DNA of 64,000 nt from positions 310,001-374,000 of the forward strand of contig QNQO01000645.1 of assembly GCA_003290165.1 (NCBI GenBank), written 5' to 3'. Within the stretch, counting starts at the first letter, position 1, and the number at the start of each line of letters is the position of its first letter. Shown here piece by piece: positions 56,275 through 64,000 of this stretch. The translations under genes were made by a program, and so were the position numbers. Below the pieces are notes generated by a model. The model was given only the letters and a program-made list of their open reading frames with translations. It made no database searches and was not told where the DNA came from. The stretch comes from Berberis thunbergii. Its lineage: Eukaryota > Streptophyta > Magnoliopsida > Ranunculales > Berberidaceae.

Positions 56275-58572
56275 CAATGTTGTAAAAGGCGATTGAGGCG
56301 TACGCCTTTAGGCGCGAGTCGAGGCAGGGCACACATAAATCGCCTCTGCGCGTACGAGTTGAGGTGCTAATTGAAGGCGAACGCCTTCATGTTCCGACTC
56401 GTAAACCTTGAAGCATAATGAGGCGCACGCTTTTGTAATTCCTGATCATCTTATCTGCTTCAGATCTTTAAACAGATCCAACGGCTGACAGATTATCCTT
56501 TCATTTGCAAAAACCAAATCGTTTTCGGTTCCTCGTTTCATTTGACAGAGAAGAGGGGAACATGACAGCAGAAGAACTTAAGAAGAAGAGAAGAAGAAGA
56601 TAGGAAGAAGAGTAGATCGAATCGAACCAGGAACCACCGATCGAACCAGGAACCACGGTCGATTGAAGCCATTTCTCATCTGCGATTCGCACTTTGGACT
56701 GGAGTATACGGTAAGGTATACTTCTTATTTTAGTTCTTCAGTTCTTGCTTCTTCAGTTCTTCTTCTTCTTCTTAAGTTCTTCTTCTTCAACACTTTCGGT
56801 ATACTTTGAAATGTTAAGTATTTGTGCTTAAACTGATCAGTTGTATTTTCCGGTGCTTAAACTGAAATGTTAACAGTATTTGTATTTTTCAGTGCTTAAA
56901 CTGAAATGTTAAGTATTTGTGCTTAAACTGATAGTTGTATTTGTGTTTAAACTGATCAGTTGTATACTTTGAAATGTTTAAGTATTTGTTTGTGCTTAAA
57001 CTGATCAGGAGTATACGGTATACTTCTTTTTCGTGCTTAAACTGAATCCATGGAATTATGGAAACTCAAGTTCTCAACAAATTAAGGAATTGATCAGTTG
57101 TATTTGTATGCTTCTTCAGTTCTTCTTTTTTGAATGTTAATCAATATTTCATTCATGTTTGTATGTTTTGTATGTTTGAAATGAAATGCTCTGTATGAAT
57201 GAAATGAAATATGAAATGCTCTGTATTTTTTTTCTTTCTAATTTATATGTTTTGTATGTTAATCAGTTAATTCTATAAAAATTCCATGTTTTGCTTGAAG
57301 AACGGATGGATTACAGTTTTGTGCATGTTTTGTATTTATAATTCAATTTTGTATTTGTAGATTAGATGGCATCACGCAGGACTACGAATACGACTACTAG
57401 TGATAGAAGAGACCTAGTTTGGCAATATGGCACAAGTGTAAAAGGTCCTAAAGACGGGATCAATTATGAGAAATGCAAGTTTTGTGAGCAAGTGGTCAAG
57501 GGGGAATTTTTAGATTGAAAAATCACCTTGCAAAGACGCGCAAGGACACAAAACCTTGTTCTAAAGTACCAGATGATGTCTTCCATGAAGCGAAGACTTT
57601 TTAGAGGTTGGTCAAAGACAGAAGCTAATGAAAAGATAAGACACTGAGTTTCAAAATTAATAAAGGTTCATACTATCAAGAAATGTTAATGAAGATGTAG
57701 GCGGAGGCGGAGCTTCTATTCCAAGTGTGACTGGTCCTAGTGGTGGTGGATCCAATGCCAATGCAAGTTCTAATGGCATTGTAAGGGGGCCAATGGATAG
57801 GTTTTTGGTGGGTAGTGGTACTAATAATGACATGGGTCTAGGTAGAGGCAGAACTGCACAAGAAATGAAACCACAACAAGTAAATGCAAAATAGTATAGG
57901 AACCAAGTTTGTTTAGACATTGGGCGTTTCTTTATTGAGAATGGCATTCCTTTCAATGGATAGGTTTTTAGCAGGCTCCAAACATCAATGTGAGTGTGGT
58001 CGTGGACACGCACTTTATATGCTTTACTTGTGTAGACACCGACGGTACGCATTCTTGAATAATTGATTTCTTTATTTAATTCATGATTCCTCATTTAAGA
58101 TGTGCATATGCTAAATTTCTCTATTTCTATATTTCAGTAACATATGCTAAATTTCCTGAAATGAAACAACTGAGTGTACTATGAGTCTATGAATACTACA
58201 AGTCTACAATCTGCAAAATCAGGCGAAGTCTTAATCCTCGACCTCCACTTTTTGTTCTTCACTACAATTCTTACGAGTCTTCAAAATTTTCTTTGATTTC
58301 TGCATTTATAGAATTACAATAATAAGGTTAGTCTGATAGTCTCAACTCAACAAACAATACATGTAGGCACATAAATACTAAAATACTGAAACACATAAGG
58401 TGATAATGGTGTGATTTAATTTCTTTCAGTATAATGCTATATTGCTATTTCACTTGATAATTGATTTTGTTTTTCTTTATTTGTTTGAAATTTTTATATA
58501 TATTTTTCATTATTTTTTACAAAAAAACGCCTCGCTTCGCCTCGAGGCTTAAAAACGCTTTTTAAAACTTTG
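56275..58572 (+). mobile_element. hAT element with BED-finger transposase remnant
   Basis: Flanked by an exact 8-bp duplication ACAAAATC (56267-56274 and 58573-58580). The ends are CAATGTTGTAAAAGGCG and, read inward from the right, CAAAGTTTTAAAAAGCG. Margins are rich in GAGGCG/CGCCTC. 2298 bp. It interrupts CACTA copy B at a place where copy A (near 22312) is uninterrupted, which confirms both boundaries. Confidence 0.93.
57366..57990 (+). pseudogene. hAT transposase N-terminal remnant (BED zinc finger)
   Basis: ATG at 57366. The frame gives DLVWQYGTSVKGPKDGINYE then KCKFCEQVVKG, a BED finger with its CxxC pair. One base is missing in the following G run (near 57500), and in the shifted frame the finger continues FRLKNHLAKTRKDTKPCSK then VPDDVFHEA. 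Further on, 57900-57957 gives YRNQVCLDIGRFFIENGIPF, the start of the hAT transposase body. The catalytic core and C-terminal dimerisation region are deleted. The copy is non-autonomous. Confidence 0.85.
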
Positions 58573-58619
58573 ACAAAATCTATCAAATAATAAAGATCAG
58601 ACTACATTTATTTCAGTTG

Positions 58620-59100
58620 AAGCATGGTTACACCATACCTACAAACTCTACCCAAAACGCCATACCAATCAGCGCTCAGCGACAATTTCAGCACTCCGCC
58701 TTCAACGCAGCAGCCAACGCCGCACAGTCCATAGCGAGCCAATACACCAAGGATAAAAGACTTGATAAGTCAATTGGCAAGTAATTAAACACTGCTCCAC
58801 AGCTTGCAAACTGAATTTGCAACTTACAAACACAAAAATGCAACTTGCAGTCACGATGTTCAATTGCAATCACTGACCAAGCACAAGCCTGCAACTTGCA
58901 TACACGTACCAGCTAGCGCAACTCACAGCCAAGAGCTACACCAAACTGTCCAAAACAACCAAGCAACGCAACTTGCGCACCTGCAGCAATAACAACAAAC
59001 ACAACAATCGCACCCTCAACAGCAGAAACTGCAACACAGCCCGCAGACCGGCCATAACAAACCTGCTGCACCCGACTTTCACTTGAATGCAGCAACACCA
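58620..59100. other. CA-rich stretch, not identified
   Basis: Gln/Ala/Thr-rich frames in both directions from CAGCAA-type composition. No family recognised. Confidence 0.35.
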
Positions 59101-59102
59101 AA

Positions 59103-59280
59103 TCATTTAGGCTTCAGTACATTCAATGTTGCGGTCCACTCCTCCATTAGTACCTCTTGAACAGGCTTGTTATGCGCAGCATTCACCATGCGATGTAGTT
59201 GATTTACTGTTGTTTTTGTATCATTCAATGTCAAGCAGGCAAGGGCTTTCCTTTCTCTGAAGGCACTAACATGAATAACT
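59103..59280 (-). pseudogene. MscS-like channel (MSL) fragment
   Basis: The minus-strand frame reads VSAFRERKALACLTLNDTKT then TVNQLHRMVN, matching the segment just before the pore region of plant MSL8/MSL10-type mechanosensitive channels (RERKALALTLNDTKTAV). It then continues into an unrelated tail and a stop. Upstream it is joined without an intron to the CSC1-like exon near 59280. Confidence 0.62.
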
Positions 59281-59284
59281 GGAT

Positions 59285-60912
59285 CCATTGCTTATTCCCT
59301 TTCCTTTTCAGTCTTCACCAAGAAAAAATTTCTTAAATGGAAAATGACCAATGGTTTCAACCTTATAATATCTCCAGCAACTCCAGCCCATCCATCAACC
59401 ATTATGTAAGTTATGAAGAAAAATGATTTCATTGGACTTGATTCACCAATTATTCTGGGAATTCTGCACCACAAATAACCACGCAATTACATGAATCTCA
59501 AATAAAGCATAAGTTGTCTCCATACAAGGTCAGAGGACTCAATAAAAAGTGGAAAGAAACTGCATGACAGTTAAGTGTTAGGGGTTGGGATCAAAGACCA
59601 TAAGATAAAAAACCAGTCACAAGAAAAGGGGGTACTACTAGATAAGATGATCTAGAAGCTTATGGATGTTCATCATGATCAGCTATATATAAGATTCGTT
59701 CTTTCCCACCCAAGAAATAACAGGCATAATTCAAAATGAGTAATACTAGATAACTCTTCTACCTGTGCATACACAAATGACATGATTCAAAATAACTTCA
59801 CCCTATTAGGATGATTAACAAGGACGGGCACTTTAAAGCTTAACAAAAGTGGTAAATGACAGGGACTTACTCACTAATTGGTAGCTTCATAAAAATATTA
59901 AGTTGTTGAAATGCAGTTCCAGTGACTACACTCCCAAGGAATACATTAATAAGCTGAAATATAATATCTAGCTGCAGATCTCCTCTTCAGTTCTGATATG
60001 GATATAAAGCCTTCAATTTTTGACATAAACATCAATATTGTTGGCAGAAGACTAAGGAATATCTTTAAAGCAGTCCCAGGAAGAACACCTTGAATGAGTG
60101 CCTTGATGAATTTCTTGCAAGAAAATTAGACCACTGTGAGTCCATCAATGACACAATAGCATAATGTGTCGAACCTTCTGTTTTTTTTTGTTTTTTTTTT
60201 TTGCTGAAACAATGGACAAAGTTTGCACATACATATAATACCAATAAACTTTTAAAGCATATTTATGTGTTTATTTCCATGAATAGTTTGTCATTTCAAA
60301 AAAAGCTTTCTAACTATATTTTGGTTATCTAAACATGAATGTCAACACAAATATGAAGCTACTCGTGCAGTGTAGAAAAACTCTGGATGCAAAGATATCA
60401 CAAATGCATAGTAACATGATATTTTTTTCATAGTTAATTCTCAAGGATCTAAAAGCAAAAACTAAAATAAAATTAGGAAATGAGTAAACTAAAAGGATAC
60501 ACAAAGGTTTGTACATTGAAATGTTGTTTAACATATTTATAACCACCAAGCAACTTACAAATGTGTAGAAGCTTGAATGTGCCTATATTCCTTTAAAATC
60601 ATTTTTGGTAAAACAAACCCATTGCGATAAAGGTGAGACTGCTATACTTGCACGTGGAAGTAGAGTGCACTTACATTTCAATTATAGCTGTCAGAAATGG
60701 AACTGCCTTCTCTATTTCTCGAATGTTTGCAAGAGTCTCTACGAGTGCTATCGGGATCATAAAAAAGGTAGTAAGGAAGAAAAAAACAGCCCATATAATC
60801 AAGCCCCTAATAGTGAGTTGGATATATGGAATTGCCAGGTTTGGCTAATATACATCCCTTGTGCAGAAACAGTAGCACCCCACCTAGTTTTGAACGAAAC
60901 AAATGTTGTTGG
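59285..60912 (-). pseudogene. CSC1-like (OSCA/DUF221) channel fragment
   Basis: Minus-strand exons encode part of a CSC1/OSCA hyperosmolality-gated calcium channel. About 60912-60675 gives FVSFKTRWGAT, then LAIPYIQLTIRGLIIWAVFF and FMIPIALVETLANIREIEKA. 60116-59872 gives IQGVLPGTALKIFLSLLPTI, RRSAARYYIFQLINVFLGSV and TGTAFQQLN. 59463-59285 gives FFFITYIMVDGWAGVAGDII and RLKPLVIFHLRNFFLVKTEK. A TAG replaces the Trp codon in DVYW, about 20 codons before it are deleted, and a TAA replaces a Glu near the AMDP segment. The order and splice sites of the remaining exons are intact. Confidence 0.88.
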
Positions 60913-60927
60913 CATGGAGCCCTTCTA

Positions 60928-61045
60928 CACAACGAGGAAACGGGCAAGGGAGAGGAGCGAGGGATGGGTGTAACCACCCATCTCCCTCGAGACAAACAAT
61001 GGCGCGCATCTCGAAGGGGATGGACGTTTCCTCACCATCTAGAAT
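60928..61045. mobile_element. Palindromic MITE, 'GCGAGGAAA' family, copy 4
   Basis: Left end TTCTACACAACGAGGAAACGGG and right end GTTTCCTCACCATCTAGAA, with CCATCTCCCTCGAGAC and GCGCGCATCTCGAAGGGGATGG in the middle as in copies 1 and 2. It lies directly upstream (minus sense) of the first visible CSC1-like exon. Confidence 0.75.
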
Positions 61046-61859
61046 TCATGACTGGCATGACATACTTGGGATTTTTAATGATATTATCTCATTTTGCTTC
61101 TATCTGCCATTCCACAAAATCACTATCAATGACACAAAAGAAAAGAAGCTTTGACTAGATTCTCAACTAAACTTAATTCGGAGCCCAAGTACTGTTGAAA
61201 AATTATTAAACTGAGGGGCAACAAGTCATAAAGAAATAAGATCAACCACATATCAGATTTCTAATGTGACTGCAACCAAAAAAAATTTAAGACAAATTTA
61301 ATAGAAAGAACTAAAGAGTATTCATAAGCAAAGAAAATATAAGAAATCTTTTTTTCAAGAACCCATTTGATCAGCATTAGATAGTTGAAAATATATATTG
61401 CGTGCAAAGCAACTTACTTACTTCCTTTGATAGCTTTTCTATCTCAGAAGTGTAGAAATTGATTGAATCCACTCTTTATCCCCAAAGGCCCAGAAAACCA
61501 GTATGCTTAATGACATCCATATGAAAAGGAGATCAACGGTCAAGCAAATTGCAAGGTTTAACAAATGCCAGTCACTAGTAAAGAAGTAGAGTGACAAATA
61601 AAATAGGATCACAAATTCCAAGGCAAGTCGTCATAATTTAACTGAGTACATAAAATAGGAATTAGTTGATACTCTTTCACATGTAAATGGCGCCTCCATT
61701 CAACTTATTGTTCTCTTAAAATGTAAACTACATGCAGTGGAATACAAGGGCACAATCCATAATGATGCACAGTGTAATAGATCACAAAATTAAAAGCATG
61801 TCTATATTTTTATTTGTCAAGTACCTATCAGCTATCCCAAACTACAGAGACTAGAGAAT

Positions 61860-62150
61860 AATTCTTTTACCTTTGTGATTTTGGACTTGTTACCCTCTTT
61901 TTCCAATGCTTGAATTTCTGGTGTTTCTAATTGGATAATATCTACTTCATTCCTTGTCTAAGCAAACTACATGAGAAACTGCAGATTTTACATCGAGTAA
62001 GAAATCTGGAGAGACAACAGATACTACTAACTATCAAAAGCCATATCATATCAATTTTACCCAATATTGATGGCAGTGCCCATCTTGTCTCCAGTCAAAA
62101 CCCATATCTTTATCCCAGCTTGAGCAAGTTTGTCAATACAATTTGGAACC
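61860..62150 (-). pseudogene. P4-ATPase (ALA flippase) fragment
   Basis: Minus-strand exon 62150-62059 reads [20 protein letters not shown] then [10 protein letters not shown], the conserved TGDK motif of the P-domain of aminophospholipid-translocating ATPases. Exon about 61925-61871 reads IQLETPEIQALEKEGNKSKI, the following loop. The phosphorylation site DKTGT and the membrane helices are not present. It reads toward the CACTA end at 55890, like the CSC1 and MSL pieces. Confidence 0.85.
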
Positions 62151-62879
62151 TGAAAGAAAAACAAGAAAATCATATCATAAATTCCATACAATATTTACAA
62201 TATCTTCTTCCATACAATATTTACTAGATCATAAATTCACTACTGATTAAGATAACTAGCTTATCTCATTACGGAATATGCTTAATAATAAGCTTTATGA
62301 AATAAGCCCATTAAATTGGTTCAGTGGTATAAGTGTTCTTCAATAGACATTATATCATTCAATGAAAATATAAAGAAGAAATCACAAGGTGGCTTACCTC
62401 ATTCAGCATCCTATGCAACTCATCCCTCGCTTCAACAACTCGAAAATATTAGATTAAACCATACCTCAATACCTGACTCCGACGCTGCATTTATACTAAA
62501 ATTGAAGCATACCTCAATACCTGCCTCTGATCATTAGTTGATTCAGTCCCAAATTTCATACTCAATTTGAAGCTGAAGTAGAAAAGCTTCAACATACCCA
62601 TGCAAACATATTCAGCTTCTACATAGCTACAAAATCCATATGTCCATTAACTATTTTACTAAATGCATAGTAGATATTGGATGAAGGACAAAGAACTTGT
62701 ATAAGAAAGATACTAACCCATATGTACAAATTGGATGAAGTGATACCTGTAAGCTCCAATTGTAAGTACTTGAACAGCAGGGACTAATCAGTGGCAAATA
62801 GACCAAATGCATTTAAAAGGGAAAAAATCTCAATAGGAAAAGTGGACATGTGATTCCAACTGCTGATTTTTCAGTCTCC

Positions 62880-63090
62880 AATCTTCAGATGGTGTCCTGA
62901 ATTCCTTTTGCAATTTGTCTCTCTCATCATCCTTTGAAGTTAAGCGCTTAATAAAACACTCTAAATAGCTTGGAGAAATCTCATCTAAGTTTTTCCACCT
63001 GTGACCAAGTGTGGTGTAATTTCTTCACTTTCTCAGCTTTCTCATCAGGCTTGGCTTCAGCAATAACAGTATCAATCCCAACTTCATTTG
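62880..63090 (-). pseudogene. Unidentified captured or transposon-derived exon
   Basis: The minus-strand frame HRWKNLDEISPSYLECFIKR then LTSKDDERDKLQKEFRTPSE is open and hydrophilic, but I cannot name it. It could belong to the same transposon coding unit as the next feature. Confidence 0.3.
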
Positions 63091-63099
63091 TAATGGAAT

Positions 63100-63540
63100 T
63101 TGTTGTGCCCAATTATCACTAGTAACCATAATGATATTATTCCAACCAATCCCCTCATTGTTCTATCTCTCAAAACTCCCTAAAACCCTATTTAGATGAA
63201 TACAACTCTCTAAAATGCAAAATCAATTGACATTTGAAGCAGTTAAACATTTTATTATGCAATACATAAACTGACATTTAACAGTATTCTACAACATTAC
63301 AGCATTACGCAACAACAGCATTACAACATTACACAACAACATTACAACAGTAACAACAACATTACACGGTAACATTACAGCATTAACATTCCTATAACAT
63401 ATGTACACATGCATGGATACAAGTGGATCTACAAAATTGGTAGCTCAAGCACATATTCAGGAATTCAAGACCAAGAGAGATATTCATTCAGGCATTCAAA
63501 TATATATTACAAGTCTCGATCAATGCTTACAGAAACTCTA
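63100..63540. repeat. ACATTACA-type simple-repeat region
   Basis: 63280-63390 is built of ACATTACA/ACAACAGC units (for example ACATTACAGCATTACGCAAC). Low complexity and non-coding; the flanks show no gene. Confidence 0.6.
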
Positions 63541-63559
63541 AATCATAACAACTTTGTCT

Positions 63560-63720
63560 GCTGACCATGCTACTGTAGTACCAATGGCATCTTCAATAAA
63601 TTCCAGCTCAGATGTAGGCCTCCAAAGAGATGCAATAGAAACTTTTGGACTATCTACCCAAACTTTAATAGCATGAAAACCCAAGGGAATGTGATGAACA
63701 ACCTGATTTGGATCACTTGA
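63560..63720 (-). pseudogene. Possible plant transposase-associated fragment
   Basis: The minus strand reads IPLGFHAIKVWVDSPKVSIA then SLWRPTSELEFIEDAIGTTV. The LWxPTxELxxIxDAxGT pattern is one I associate with ORFs of plant En/Spm-type elements. A normal open frame is lacking. If right, it belongs to the interior of CACTA copy B. Confidence 0.35.
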
Positions 63721-64000
63721 AGACCAACATTTTCAGCAACTACTTGTTTCGAACCACTAACATCCAACAACTTGCACTTTTTCTTTGAATCGGTGTTCAC
63801 ACTCTAACAACAAGTCAAACAAGAAAAATACATTAAACTGAATAATCACTTTACTAATAGATTCCTGAAGATATATATAGTTACTTCAATTATGCATTAG
63901 TGTATGCCAATCACATTTAACTTACCAAATGATATGATGCATTTTCGACATCCTAATTTTCAGGTACTTTTCCAGAACAACTTGTTTAGCTGGCCATGCG

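Overview
This is nuclear DNA from a flowering plant, most likely a eudicot. The evidence is AT-rich sequence with spliced gene pieces (GT..AG introns), plant-only protein families (SUT4-type sucrose carrier, extra-large G protein, HOS15, SYP4 syntaxin, isoamylase 3, a CSC1-like channel), a Ty1/copia element primed by initiator tRNA-Met, and abundant CACTA, hAT, MULE, LINE and MITE sequence. I see no rRNA or tRNA gene, no CRISPR array and nothing prokaryotic. Only one locus looks like a near-complete host gene: a receptor-like kinase at 51928-54035 (minus strand), and even that carries one frameshift.

Most of the rest is a mosaic of DNA transposons loaded with pieces of ordinary plant genes. 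I recognise exons of at least sixteen unrelated host genes, each truncated and many with stops or frameshifts. From left to right: an acyl-CoA-binding kelch protein, HOS15 and isoamylase 3 (330-6757, minus), beside a CACTA end at 8541; a CACTA transposase gene (9127-11071, minus), beside a CACTA end at 13845; kinesin-5 (minus), then SUT4, an XLG G protein and WAV2 (plus), beside a CACTA end at 19306; a LINE fragment (19307-21890); a CACTA end at 21891 followed by SYP4, xylose isomerase, class III ADH, WDR48, and IST1 fused to MCM7 (all minus); and a CACTA end at 55890 followed by MSL channel, CSC1 and ALA flippase pieces (minus). This is the architecture known as Pack-CACTA or transduplication.

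Two large inverted duplications stand out. The first is a palindrome of about 10.6 kb (31208-36233 and 36827-41830, loop about 593 bp). Its arms are almost identical, and each carries a degenerate FAR1/MULE transposase gene plus long GA/CT-rich sequence. It resembles the layout of maize Mu killer, an inverted MuDR copy whose hairpin RNA silences MuDR. The second (14879-16029 and 16229-17386, spacer 199 bp) duplicates, in inverted orientation, a SUT4 intron that already held a hAT element carrying an XLG fragment.

Other dated layers are a deleted copia element with both LTRs, PBS, PPT and a 5-bp target duplication (42697-45281); a family of hAT elements with TAGGG(G/C)TGGGC ends (16477, 47574, 50182); a hAT with a BED-finger transposase remnant and an exact 8-bp target duplication, inserted in one CACTA copy while the other copy in this window keeps the empty site (56275-58572); a Tourist-type MITE flanked by TTA (49850-50170); and a palindromic MITE family in four or five copies. 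Gene identities rest on my reading of translated exons against remembered family sequences; no database search was run.
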